Below are positions 1-7,490 of a stretch of 26,214 nucleotides of DNA, piece by piece; positions within the stretch are counted from its first letter, which is position 1, and each line of letters starts with the position of its first letter. Position numbers and translations under genes: made by a program. Source of the stretch: CAYINU01 sp964364855 (lineage in GTDB: Bacteria > Margulisbacteria > Marinamargulisbacteria > CAYINU01); the NCBI GenBank assembly GCA_964364855.1, contig CAYINU010000016.1:1-26214 (forward strand), read 5' to 3'. The notes beneath the pieces are model-generated. The model was not told the origin of the DNA and ran no database searches. It saw only the letters and a list, made by a program, of their open reading frames with translations.

Positions 1-66
1 GCTCAGTGGCAGAGCAAGCGGCTGTTAACCGCTGGGTCGTAGGTTCGATCCCTACCGGGGGAGCCA
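1..66 (+). tRNA. tRNA-Asn (GTT), 5' end cut off by window edge
   Basis: This is the 3' part of a tRNA that decodes asparagine codons. The D-stem pairs 1-4 with 12-15. The anticodon stem pairs 17-21 with 29-33 around the loop 22-28, with anticodon GTT at 24-26. The T-stem pairs 39-43 with 51-55 around the loop TTCGATC. The 3' acceptor strand is 56-62, followed by discriminator G63 and an encoded CCA at 64-66. The 5' acceptor strand and the first D-arm joint bases lie outside the window. All stems that can be seen are fully paired, so the gene looks functional. Confidence 0.95.
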
Positions 67-150
67 ATTTTCCACTAACGCCATTTTCACTTCGGTCACA
101 TAGCTTGGGCTATGCTCCCTATGTGAGAAATGGCCTTATTGAAAAATTGG
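64..150. repeat. Long imperfect inverted repeat just after tRNA-Asn
   Basis: The outer arms are CCAATTTT (64-71) and AAAATTGG (143-150). Further in, CCATTTTCAC (81-90) pairs imperfectly with GTGAGAAATGG (123-133), and a core CATAGC (99-104) pairs with GCTATG (109-114). The left arm overlaps the CCA end of the tRNA. The transcript could fold into one long hairpin that ends or shapes the tRNA transcript. It could also be a non-coding palindromic repeat; it shares the words GCTATGCTCC and CATAGC with the element at 263-484. Confidence 0.6.
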
Positions 151-262
151 TTGCTCTTGGAGCAGAGGAAGTGGTCTTTGGATAGCAGACATTTTTTTCT
201 TAAATGGATTTTCAGCCCAAGTCAGGCGGTAACGGCATTGTAGGTTTCATATGTGTTTAGAG
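151..262. other. Non-coding spacer between two palindromic elements
   Basis: No reading frame with codon-like composition and no clear promoter or terminator was seen here. It separates the inverted repeat after the tRNA from the second palindromic element. Confidence 0.5.
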
Positions 263-484
263 GCCATCTCATAATACCGCCATGGCGCCCTCTGCTCCGC
301 TCAAAATGCCCTTCATGGGCTCCGCCCAGCCGGGCAGCCTTGACCCGACGTGCCATTGGGCACCTCGAGTCTACGGTTCCGTCGCTATGCTCCTCACACA
401 TAGCGCTGCTATGCTCCGCGTTTTGTGCTCACACAGAACTCCCTGACGCCATTCTGAGACGGCCTTTGGGATTTATGAGATGGG
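263..484. repeat. MITE-like non-coding element with terminal inverted repeats
   Basis: The ends carry an 11-base inverted repeat: CCATCTCATAA at 264-274 and TTATGAGATGG at 473-483. A second, degenerate copy of the same end (GGCCGTCTCAGAAT on the minus strand) lies just inside the right end at about 449-462. The middle holds a hairpin with CGCTATG (383-389) and CATAGCG (399-405), and a further GCTATG at 408-413. An open frame across it (253-519, plus) has a composition unlike a protein. It is best read as a dispersed intergenic palindromic element; a search of the genome for other copies would settle it. Confidence 0.5.
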
Positions 485-490
485 CTCTAG

Positions 491-916
491 TTAATTCGTA
501 TCCGTTTTGCGGAATTTGAAGGGCGTTTCAAGGGGTGTGAAATGGTCGCTGCCGTCGAGTAAAACCATGGGTTCGATATCATCGGCGTCATTGGAGGCAT
601 GGCGGAAAGTGAGCGTGGGAAAGTAGCCATTTGAAAGACGGCCTTCTTCAATGATTATATCGGAGGGCCAGACTGGGTTTGGGGCCAGCGACGCCGGGTT
701 GCGAGGTATTGTGGGAGAGATGATTTTCATGTGCTTGAGATAGGCGCTTGGATTGATGGATTCGTATTGCAATACATCGGAGCGGGTAATGAGGATCGCA
801 TCATCGGAGGCCTGAGCGGCTGGGGTTACCATCGCCAATCCGATCAGCAAAAAAAGAAGCGTGGTCTTGTCTGTAATCACTGGGGAACAATGCCATAGAC
901 CACCCTGTTTTATCAA
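491..916 (-). CDS. Small exported protein of unknown function
   Basis: 141 residues if started at the TTG at 916, which has a GAGG ribosome site (minus strand of 922-925) five bases upstream. A GTG at 880 is the alternative and would give a more compact signal peptide. The N-terminal third has a hydrophobic run (TLLFLLIGLAMV) followed by AQA before SDD, a typical signal peptidase I site, so the mature part (about 105 residues) is probably periplasmic or secreted. The mature part is proline-rich and acidic, with no cysteine pair and no recognisable domain. I do not recognise the family. It is divergent from the epimerase-like gene at 938, and the two starts are 21 bases apart. Confidence 0.6.
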   Translation of the reverse strand: MIKQGGLWHCSPVITDKTTLLFLLIGLAMVTPAAQASDDAILITRSDVLQYESINPSAYLKHMKIISPTIPRNPASLAPNPVWPSDIIIEEGRLSNGYFPTLTFRHASNDADDIEPMVLLDGSDHFTPLETPFKFRKTDTN

Positions 917-937
917 GATAACCTCGGCTACAATGCG

Positions 938-1768
938 ATGATGATTACGCAGCGTGTGGGTGTACTGGGCACAGGATGGCTAGGGACGGCGCTGGTGCAG
1001 CAGTTGGTCCGTCGTGGTCACACGGTCCATTTTTCACGGGCCAGTGGTGAAGGGTCACCGATTGCCGGGGCAACCGGTTTTCAGGTTATCGTGGAGACGG
1101 ATCGGATCACCGGAGACCCTGTCTTTTGGGAAGTGGATGTTCTCATCGTCTTGTTGCCATTTCGCCGCGGCCTACCTGACCCCGTGACCTATCGACATCA
1201 AATTGAATGCATGGCTGAACGGATCGAAGAATCGCCTATTTCTTGGGTTATTATGGCCTCCTCGACCAGTATTTACCCTGAAGCCACGGCATCGGCTACC
1301 GAAGAGATGTTGCTGATTCCCGATTCTCCGCGGAGTGCCGCCCTTCACGAGGCAGAAAATGCCTTGCTATATCACTCCGGATTCAATGCCACCGTGGTTC
1401 GCCTCGCGGGCCTGTATGGTCCGGGCCGGCCTTTGGGCCAACGATCGATCATCCGCAATCCAGAGCAACGCGTGAACCTCATCCACAAGGATGATGCGGT
1501 AGGGATTATGATTGCGATCCTCGAGCAACACGCCGTGGGAGATGTATTTAACGCTGTATCCGACACCCATCCCGTACGGGAAATCTTGTACAAGGCGGCT
1601 GCCCGAGAGGGAGGCTTTTCGGAGCCCGTTTTTGAGCCGGATTCGATCGGACATCCATGGGGAAAAGTCGTGAGCAATCACAAAGTAAAAGAAAAACTAC
1701 ACTACACGTTTTTACATCCCGACCCGATGGCCGGCCTTACAGGCCTGACCAGTTCCGGCAACGACTGA
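938..1768 (+). CDS. NAD(P)-binding epimerase-like protein (YeeZ-type atypical SDR)
   Basis: 276 residues. A Rossmann fold opens at once with RVGVLGTGWLG (residues 6-16), the dinucleotide-binding glycine motif. The strand VLIVLLPF, the segment ASSTSIYPE, and VRLAGLYGPGRP follow, all typical of extended short-chain dehydrogenase/epimerase folds. The classical YxxxK catalytic pair is replaced by EAENALL, as in the YeeZ-like atypical subgroup, so the substrate is unknown. Start is ATG 938 or ATG 941. A TACAAT box at 929-934 sits directly before it and no ribosome site is visible. The last 32 bases overlap the tail of glycerol kinase on the other strand. Confidence 0.8.
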   Translation: MMITQRVGVLGTGWLGTALVQQLVRRGHTVHFSRASGEGSPIAGATGFQVIVETDRITGDPVFWEVDVLIVLLPFRRGLPDPVTYRHQIECMAERIEESPISWVIMASSTSIYPEATASATEEMLLIPDSPRSAALHEAENALLYHSGFNATVVRLAGLYGPGRPLGQRSIIRNPEQRVNLIHKDDAVGIMIAILEQHAVGDVFNAVSDTHPVREILYKAAAREGGFSEPVFEPDSIGHPWGKVVSNHKVKEKLHYTFLHPDPMAGLTGLTSSGND

Positions 1769-3197
1769 CGGCGTCCCGCCAACGGGTCAACCTGGCTTCG
1801 CGTTCAGCACTATTCGTGTTCGGTCGGTAGGTTTTGTAGGCAATAGGCAGGTCAAGAAACTGTTTATCCGACCAAAATCCGGCGCCGATGCCAGCTATTC
1901 CGGCAGCCCCGAGACCCGTCATCTCCCCAGCCGTGGCGACCAAGACCGGCATGTCTAGCATGTCGGCCTGGAATTGCATCAGCAGCCCATTGGCGGTAGC
2001 ACCGCCATCTGCCAGCAGACGCCTCGGGCGCATCGTGTCACGCAAGGTGTCGACGACGTCTGTGGTCTGGTAGGCAATGGCCTCCAGTGCCGCGCGGGTC
2101 ATGTGAGCGGGCTGGGTACCCCGCGTCAGACCAATCATCAGTCCGCGTGCCTGACTGTCCCAGTAGGGTGCCCCCAGGCCATTGAATGCTGGCACTAGAA
2201 CAACGCCGTCGGAACTCTCTACCGACCGCGCTAGGGCTTCGGAGTCTTTGGCGTTTTCAAAAAAATGGAGACTGTCTCGCAACCATTGGATGAGCGATCC
2301 GCCGGTAAAAACACTCCCTTCCACCGCGTAATCCGTTTGCCCATTCCGTGTCCAGGCCAGGGTTGCCACCAGGCGTGGGTCTTTGACAATCATGGTTTTG
2401 GTGTTGGCGACCAAAAAAAGGCCGGTGCCATATGTATTTTTTACCTCACCTTCCTCCCAGCAACGGTGGGCAAACAGTGCCGCTTGTTGGTCACCCAGAA
2501 TGCCCGTCACCGGGATTTCCCTTCCCAAAATGGATGTGTGACAGTTACCGAAGATACCTTGACTCTCCTTGAGCTGGGGGAGAAGAGCCATCGGTATACC
2601 AAAAAACGAGGTCAGCTCAGGGTCAAATTGTTTGGATTGGAGGTTCAGTAGCATTGTTCGAGATGCATTGGAGGGTTCCGTCGCGTGCACGCCGGTCAGA
2701 TTCCACAGGATCCACGTGTCTACTGTACCGAATAGGTAGCGAGTCCCGGCTTCCTGGGCAATCTGAGGGAACTTTGCGATGAGCCATCGGAGTTTGGTGG
2801 CTGAAAAGTAAGGGTCCAGCGGTAACCCCGTCTTGTCCCGAATCCAGCCGGCCTGGGCTTGATTCTCCTGACAAAAATCCGTGGTACGTCGGCACTGCCA
2901 CACGATGGCGGGGTGGACGGGTTTTCCGGTGGCCTTGTCCCACACGATGGTGGTTTCCCGTTGGTTGGTGATGCCCAACGCGACGATGCGGTCCACACCG
3001 ATTTGTTGGGTGACGTCTCGCAAGACCTGTCGGCTTTTCTCCCACAAGTCGATGGCGTCTTGCTCTACCCAAGCGGGTTTCGGAAAGGAAATGGGAATTT
3101 CTTGGTAGGCCGTCGCTACTACTTGGCCCTCCGGGTCCACAGCCATGGCGCGAATACCGGTGGTCCCTACATCCAATGCCAGCACGTAGCGGGTCAT
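1737..3197 (-). CDS. glpK: Glycerol kinase (FGGY family)
   Basis: Phosphorylates glycerol to sn-glycerol 3-phosphate with ATP in the cytoplasm. 486 residues, close to the usual ~500. The N-terminal ATP-binding motif is ALDVGTTGIRA (residues 7-17; the common form is DQGTTSSR). Glycerol-contacting residues are in place: R80-E81 in NQRETT, Y130 in DPYFSATK, and D236-Q237 in GDQQAALF, with D236 the expected catalytic base. The C-terminal half has EGSVFTGG and NGLGAPYWD, and LLADGGATAN of the second FGGY domain. No glpF or glpD lies nearby. The ATG overlaps the stop of the upstream Dabb gene as ATGA, so translation is probably coupled. A related FGGY sugar kinase is possible but the motif set favours glycerol. 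Confidence 0.93.
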   Translation of the reverse strand: MTRYVLALDVGTTGIRAMAVDPEGQVVATAYQEIPISFPKPAWVEQDAIDLWEKSRQVLRDVTQQIGVDRIVALGITNQRETTIVWDKATGKPVHPAIVWQCRRTTDFCQENQAQAGWIRDKTGLPLDPYFSATKLRWLIAKFPQIAQEAGTRYLFGTVDTWILWNLTGVHATEPSNASRTMLLNLQSKQFDPELTSFFGIPMALLPQLKESQGIFGNCHTSILGREIPVTGILGDQQAALFAHRCWEEGEVKNTYGTGLFLVANTKTMIVKDPRLVATLAWTRNGQTDYAVEGSVFTGGSLIQWLRDSLHFFENAKDSEALARSVESSDGVVLVPAFNGLGAPYWDSQARGLMIGLTRGTQPAHMTRAALEAIAYQTTDVVDTLRDTMRPRRLLADGGATANGLLMQFQADMLDMPVLVATAGEMTGLGAAGIAGIGAGFWSDKQFLDLPIAYKTYRPNTNSAEREARLTRWRDAVSRCRNWSGL

Positions 3198-3499
3198 GAG
3201 ACTTCGTAGTCCACCACACGGGCTTCGGTGACGACTTGCCCGATGAAATCTTTAATGGCCACATGATCGGGGTAGTTTTGGTAATCGTTCAGTGCTTCCT
3301 GAGACTCAAACACACTATACAGCGCGGCATCGGCAGCCCGTTCGGAGGTATCGAAATTAATCCCCACCTCGATGCGGATCATGCCGGTGATTTTATCGGC
3401 TAATTCCTCAAGTCGCGTCTTAATTTCCTGTAGGTTTTCGGCTTTGGATTTGCCCAATGCCTCAGGTTTGAGTCGCCAAAAAACAAGGTGTTTAATCAT
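3194..3499 (-). CDS. Dabb (stress-responsive A/B barrel) domain protein
   Basis: 101 residues, a single domain. It opens with MIKHLVFWRLKPEA, the signature first strand of the Dabb fold, and contains YSVFESQEALNDYQNYPDH and a closing VVDYEVS strand, both typical of the family. Dabb proteins are small dimeric alpha+beta barrels; most bacterial members have no known reaction. I chose ATG 3499 over an upstream in-frame start at 3658 because the extra 53 residues would lie antisense to prs and are not Dabb-like. Its stop overlaps the glycerol kinase start by four bases, so the two form an operon. A role in glycerol or C3 metabolism is only inference from this coupling. Confidence 0.85.
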   Translation of the reverse strand: MIKHLVFWRLKPEALGKSKAENLQEIKTRLEELADKITGMIRIEVGINFDTSERAADAALYSVFESQEALNDYQNYPDHVAIKDFIGQVVTEARVVDYEVS

Positions 3500-3522
3500 T
3501 TGCCGGTAGCGTAGCAGGCTGT

Positions 3523-3552
3523 TTGACGGTTGAATAGCGCCGTTGTTACAAT
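3523..3552 (+). promoter_or_regulatory. Sigma70-like promoter of prs, directly before the ATG
   Basis: The -35 box TTGACG is at 3523-3528 and the -10 box TACAAT at 3547-3552, with an 18-base spacer; each matches the consensus at five of six positions. Only eight bases lie between the -10 box and the ATG at 3561, so transcription should begin at or within two bases of the start codon. Confidence 0.65.
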
Positions 3553-3560
3553 CGCTCGAT

Positions 3561-4511
3561 ATGAGCTCTGAATTCTCCCGCATGCGCCTGTTCACGGGCA
3601 ATGCGCACCCCCAACTCGGACAAGATATCGCAAAATGGCTTGGCATTGAGCTCGGCAAGATAAACGTTTCACGGTTTAGCTGCGGCGAAACCTATGCCCG
3701 CATCGAAGAAACCATTCGTGGCTATGATACGTTTGTCTTGCAAAGTATTTCCGATCATCCCAACGACGACTACATGGAATTGTTTATTATTATGGATGCG
3801 TTAAAGCGCTCCTCTGCGGCTTCCGTGAATGTCATTATCCCGTATTTCGGCTATTCCCGTCAGGACAAAAAGTCTGCTCCCCGCGAACCGATTTCCGCCC
3901 GCCTGATCGCAGACCTTCTAAGTGCCATTGGGTTTGATCGGTTAATCACAATGGACCTGCATGCCGATCAAATTCAGGGCTTTTTTGCCCAACCTGTGGA
4001 CCATCTTACAGCCCTGCCATTGTTTGTGGATTATTTTCGCAATAAAAAATTGACCGACGTCGTGGTGGTGGCACCCGATACAGGCCGGGCAAAGTTTGCC
4101 AAACGCCTCAGCGACCGCATCGACGGGGACTTGGCCATCATGCACAAAACCCGCCCTAGCCACAATGTCGCTGAAGTCATGAACTTGGTCGGTGATGTCA
4201 AAGGTAAAACAGTCATTTTGGTTGATGACATGATCGACACGGGCGGTTCAGTGACATCCGGTCTGGCCATGCTTCGCAAACTGGGATGCAACGACGATAT
4301 CTATTTGGCTGCTACCCACGCGGTTTTCTCGGGTCCGGCTCGCGAGCGCCTGGCCGGTGGCGAATTTAAAGAAGTCGTTGTCACCGACTCTGTTCCCATC
4401 CCGGATGGCAAGCGATTCCCTCAACTGCGCGTCATCTCTACCGCACCACTGCTGGGCGAAGTCATCCGCCGCAATTACGAGAAGCAGTCCATTTCACCCT
4501 TGTTCGATTAA
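3561..4511 (+). CDS. prs: Ribose-phosphate pyrophosphokinase (PRPP synthetase)
   Basis: Makes 5-phosphoribosyl-1-pyrophosphate from ribose 5-phosphate and ATP, feeding purine, pyrimidine, histidine and NAD synthesis. 316 residues, standard for class I. Visible landmarks: FTGNAHPQL near the N-terminus, FGYSRQDKK (96-104) and MDLHADQIQGFF (131-142), which hold ATP/Mg2+ and allosteric-site residues, and the PRPP-binding motif VDDMIDTGGS (221-230). The ATG at 3561 is preferred: the TTG at 3543 lies upstream of the -10 box and cannot be in the mRNA if that promoter is used; ATG 3582 (MRLFTGN) is a shorter alternative. No Shine-Dalgarno is present. It ends 15 bases from the stop of the convergent pckA. 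Confidence 0.95.
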   Translation: MSSEFSRMRLFTGNAHPQLGQDIAKWLGIELGKINVSRFSCGETYARIEETIRGYDTFVLQSISDHPNDDYMELFIIMDALKRSSAASVNVIIPYFGYSRQDKKSAPREPISARLIADLLSAIGFDRLITMDLHADQIQGFFAQPVDHLTALPLFVDYFRNKKLTDVVVVAPDTGRAKFAKRLSDRIDGDLAIMHKTRPSHNVAEVMNLVGDVKGKTVILVDDMIDTGGSVTSGLAMLRKLGCNDDIYLAATHAVFSGPARERLAGGEFKEVVVTDSVPIPDGKRFPQLRVISTAPLLGEVIRRNYEKQSISPLFD

Positions 4512-4526
4512 GGAACCCCCTTTTTA

Positions 4527-6146
4527 CTACGCCCGCACTGGGATTTGGGGACCGGCGGTTACCAACTTCTTGGCATCTGCAAAGTCCGTGAACTTTTTGA
4601 AGTTCTCAACAAATAAATGGGCCAGTTTTTCTGCCGCTACATCATAAGCCGCCTTGTCTGCCCAAGCGTTGCGTGGATTGAGAATATGGGCATCGACGTT
4701 AGGCAAAGAGGTCGGGATTTTGAAATTGAAAATGGGAACGATTTCCGTTTGCACGTTGTCGATACTGCCATCCAAAATCGCATCAATGATGGCGCGGGTG
4801 TATTTGAGGGAAATGCGATTGCCCACTCCGTAACCACCGCCGATCCATCCGGTGTTGACCAGATAAGCTTGGGCCCCATGTTCTTGCATTTTTTGGCCCA
4901 AGATGTGGGCGTATTGCATCGGGTGAACAGATAAAAATGGCTTACCAAAACAGGCTGAAAAAGTGGCGGTGGGTTCTTTGACTCCCAATTCGGTACCGGC
5001 AACCTTGGCGGTGTAACCACTCAGGTACTGATACATGGCTTGTTCAGTGGTCAAAATGGAAACGGGAGGCAAAACGCCGTAAGCATCGCAGGTCAAATAA
5101 ATGACTTTTTTCGGATGGCCGCCTTTGGAAACCGGCTTCACGATGTTATGAATGTGATCGATGGGGTAGGAAACACGGGTGTTTTCCGTCTTGGCATTGG
5201 AATCAAAATCCACGTTGCCATTGGCATCGATGACGACGTTTTCCAACAAGGCATTCCGCTTGATCGCGCCGTAAATATCAGGTTCTTTTTCGGCAGATAG
5301 ATTGATGGTTTTGGCGTAGCAGCCACCTTCGAAATTGAATACGCCGTCATTGTCCCAGCCGTGCTCGTCATCGCCGATGAGGCGGCGTTTCGGGTCAGCC
5401 GACAATGTGGTTTTGCCAGTGCCGGACAGGCCGAAAAATAAGGCGGTGTCGCCTTTTTCGCCCATGTTGGCGGAGCAGTGCAGTGCGCCGATGCCTTTGA
5501 GGGGCAGAAAATAGTTCATGATCGAGAAAATGCCTTTCTTGATTTCACCGGCATACCAAGTTCCGGTAATGATCGTGGCACGTTCGGTCATGTTAAAGGC
5601 AATCGCTACCGGTGAGCGCAGCCCCCATTTTTCATGGTCATCAACGGTAACCTTGCAGGCATTAATAACGGTCCAGTCCGGCTTGAAATTTTTCAGTTCT
5701 TCGGCAGACGGGCGAATGAACATATTTTTGAAAAAGTGGGCCATCCATGCCACTTCGGTGATCAGACGCACGGACAATCGGGTTTCGGGATTGGCGCCAC
5801 AAAAGCCGTCTATCACGTACAAATTCTTCCCATTGAGTTGCTTGGCAGCCAAGTCTTTTAGATGGTTCCAGGTTTCAAGTGTCATCGGCTTATTATCAGA
5901 TCCGCCTTCGGCCCACCAGACGGTGTCTTTGCTGATGGCATCTTTGACAATATATTTGTCCTTCGGAGAGCGGCCGGTGAATTTTCCGGTGTCTACCGCA
6001 ACGGCGCCCAGAGCGGTAACGATACCGCGTTCAAATCCTGGGTTGTTGGCGTTGGTTTCGTGTTGAAAAAGGTCTTCGTATGAAAGGTTGTGATAAATCG
6101 TAGGGGTTGAAGTAATGCCGAATTGCGAAAGATCTAATTGACTCAT
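4527..6146 (-). CDS. pckA: Phosphoenolpyruvate carboxykinase (ATP)
   Basis: Interconverts oxaloacetate + ATP and phosphoenolpyruvate + CO2 + ADP, the entry step of gluconeogenesis. 539 residues, typical for the ATP-dependent type. TGRSPKDK (57-64) holds the substrate-binding arginine. The PCK-specific P-loop is GLSGTGKTTLS (239-249), followed by LIGDDEHGW (257-264) that coordinates metal, and NFEGGCYAK (271-279). A strong ribosome site AAGGTGG (minus strand of 6151-6157) lies four bases before the ATG. A REP-like palindrome cluster separates it from the ilvE gene upstream. It is convergent with prs. Confidence 0.97.
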   Translation of the reverse strand: MSQLDLSQFGITSTPTIYHNLSYEDLFQHETNANNPGFERGIVTALGAVAVDTGKFTGRSPKDKYIVKDAISKDTVWWAEGGSDNKPMTLETWNHLKDLAAKQLNGKNLYVIDGFCGANPETRLSVRLITEVAWMAHFFKNMFIRPSAEELKNFKPDWTVINACKVTVDDHEKWGLRSPVAIAFNMTERATIITGTWYAGEIKKGIFSIMNYFLPLKGIGALHCSANMGEKGDTALFFGLSGTGKTTLSADPKRRLIGDDEHGWDNDGVFNFEGGCYAKTINLSAEKEPDIYGAIKRNALLENVVIDANGNVDFDSNAKTENTRVSYPIDHIHNIVKPVSKGGHPKKVIYLTCDAYGVLPPVSILTTEQAMYQYLSGYTAKVAGTELGVKEPTATFSACFGKPFLSVHPMQYAHILGQKMQEHGAQAYLVNTGWIGGGYGVGNRISLKYTRAIIDAILDGSIDNVQTEIVPIFNFKIPTSLPNVDAHILNPRNAWADKAAYDVAAEKLAHLFVENFKKFTDFADAKKLVTAGPQIPVRA

Positions 6147-6229
6147 GGCGCCACCTTATTAACGAAATTTTTCAAGCAAAATGCGTGGGCAGTGTATCAC
6201 GTCCACTCGCTCCCCACCAGACCGAAATC

Positions 6230-6294
6230 GTCATCTCCGTGTACACGGGGTCCAGTTCCGTTCACCCCTGGATTCCCGTCTTCACGGGAATGAC
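6230..6294. repeat. REP-like pair of palindromes between ilvE and pckA
   Basis: Two related dyads lie side by side. One is a perfect 8-base stem with a 4-base loop: ATTCCCGT (6272-6279), CTTC, ACGGGAAT (6284-6291), flanked by CCTGG and GACC. The other is the 12-base palindrome CCGTGTACACGG (6237-6248), flanked by GTCAT and GGTCCAG, a degenerate mirror of the first. Sequences of the form TGGATTCCCG...CGGGAATGAC are a widespread class of intergenic palindromic repeats in Proteobacteria. In the minus direction it could also work as a weak terminator after ilvE sits downstream, or protect mRNA ends. Confidence 0.65.
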
Positions 6295-6298
6295 CCCT

Positions 6299-7213
6299 TT
6301 ATACGTAACTCAGCCAGCCCTCATAGCGCGGGTCCTGACCGCGGATGGCGGCAAAAAATGTGGATTGGATTTGCTCGGTGATGGGGCCACGTGTGCCGTT
6401 GCCGATGACATAGCCGTCGATTTCGCGGATGGGCGTTACCTCAACTGCAGTGCCCGTGAAAAACAGTTCATCTGCGGTAATCAGCTCATCCCGAATCAGG
6501 CTGCGTTGTACGATCTGCAACCCGAGGTCTTTGGCGATCTGGATCACGCTTTGATACGTGATACCGTGCAGCGCACCATCCGAGCAAGGTGGGGTGTAGA
6601 GAACGCCATGCCGGATAACAAAAATATTTTCACCGGGGCCTTCGGCGACTTTTCCCTGCGTATTGAGCAAAATGGCCTCATCAAATCCGCATTTTTTGGC
6701 CTCGATTTTGGCCAGAGCCGAGTTAATGTAATTCCCAGAGCTTTTGGCCATCGGCGGCATGGTGCGGCTGTCCAGGCGGTTCCAGCTGCTCATTTTGCAG
6801 CGAATACCGCGTTTGAGGCCTTCTTCGCCCAGGTAGGCTCCCCATTCCCAGGCCGCGATGAAGGTTTCGACGGGATTATTCAGCGGATACAGCCCCATTT
6901 CTTTGTAGCCAAAATAGGATAAAGGCCGAATATAACAGCTTGTCAGTTGGTTCTTGCGAATCAATTCCTTTGTGATGTCCATGAGGTTGTCTACCGAGTA
7001 GCCGATGGCCATGTGAAAAAATTTGCCGGAGTCGTGCAGCCGCTGAAAATGATCGGGGCCGCGGAAAATGGCCGGTCCCTTGGCGGTTTCATACGCACGA
7101 ATACCCTCGAATACGGCCGTTCCGTAATGCAAGGCATGGGTCATAACATGGACTTGTGCATCCTCCCAACGGATGAACTGACCGTTTTTCCAAATATATT
7201 CCGTGGGCTTCAT
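6299..7213 (-). CDS. ilvE: Branched-chain amino acid aminotransferase (class IV PLP)
   Basis: Last step of leucine, isoleucine and valine synthesis (or first of their breakdown), moving the amino group to or from glutamate. 304 residues, the usual length. HALHYGTAVFEGIRAY (27-41) and RPLSYFG are typical of the BCAT fold; the PLP lysine is K157 in MAKSSGNYI; AEGPGENIF and FFTGTAVEVTPIREIDG follow, with the TGTA phosphate loop. The ATG at 7213 has a perfect AAGGAG (minus strand of 7220-7225) six bases upstream, so the in-frame start at 7279 is rejected. D-amino-acid or aminodeoxychorismate-lyase relatives share the fold, but the length and the motifs fit IlvE. Confidence 0.93.
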   Translation of the reverse strand: MKPTEYIWKNGQFIRWEDAQVHVMTHALHYGTAVFEGIRAYETAKGPAIFRGPDHFQRLHDSGKFFHMAIGYSVDNLMDITKELIRKNQLTSCYIRPLSYFGYKEMGLYPLNNPVETFIAAWEWGAYLGEEGLKRGIRCKMSSWNRLDSRTMPPMAKSSGNYINSALAKIEAKKCGFDEAILLNTQGKVAEGPGENIFVIRHGVLYTPPCSDGALHGITYQSVIQIAKDLGLQIVQRSLIRDELITADELFFTGTAVEVTPIREIDGYVIGNGTRGPITEQIQSTFFAAIRGQDPRYEGWLSYV

Positions 7214-7249
7214 GGGAGGCTCCTTTACGACAATCGGCGATTGCCAGAC

Positions 7250-7279
7250 ATCATACGAGGTCGATAATCCATTTAACAA
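7250..7279 (-). promoter_or_regulatory. Probable sigma70-like promoter of ilvE
   Basis: Read on the minus strand: TTGTTA (7279-7274), an 18-base spacer, then TATGAT (7255-7250). This leaves a leader of about 30 bases containing the AAGGAG ribosome site. The -35 box matches the consensus at four of six positions and the -10 box at five of six. Confidence 0.5.
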
Positions 7280-7373
7280 GATGATGTTCGTGCGTAATTT
7301 GGCTTTTCTTTTTTTGTGAAAATGCTACCATAGGCCGTCGACTTCGGTGTGGGCGTAAATGTGAGGAGAACCC

Positions 7374-7424
7374 ATGTATTTGATGCCGCAGGCCGGCTGC
7401 ATTAAATACTCGCAAAAAATATGA
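7374..7424 (+). CDS. Possible 16-residue leader peptide upstream of the large exported protein
   Basis: ATG at 7374 is preceded by GAGGAG (7363-7368) with a five-base gap, one of the best ribosome sites in the window. The frame reads MYLMPQAGCIKYSQKI and then stops. It lies in the 329-base interval between ilvE and the large repeat protein, pointing toward the latter. It may be a regulatory leader peptide, a real small protein, or the remnant of a lost gene. No family is recognisable. Confidence 0.3.
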   Translation: MYLMPQAGCIKYSQKI

Positions 7425-7490
7425 GGCAATTTGAAGGTTTGGGCACCTTCGACTCTGGGCAACAACCTACTAAGCGGTTTTGCGCAAGAA

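Noticed and set aside
1..490. Genomic-island attachment site at tRNA-Asn
   Set aside because: I saw no second copy of the tRNA 3' end in the window and no integrase gene next to it.
253..519. 88-residue plus-strand frame in the intergenic region
   Set aside because: It runs through a palindromic element, its composition (many C, P, R, S) is unlike the real proteins here, and it has no ribosome site.
1367..1681. Antisense frames opposite the epimerase
   Set aside because: They are shadows of the coding frame; no domain or ribosome site.
3543..3560. TTG start of prs six codons upstream
   Set aside because: It lies upstream of, and overlaps, the -10 box at 3547-3552 and would not be in the transcript; the added residues are not family-like.
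7214..7279. Upstream start of ilvE giving 22 extra residues
   Set aside because: The ATG at 7213 has a perfect ribosome site and the family N-terminus; the longer start coincides with the -35 box.
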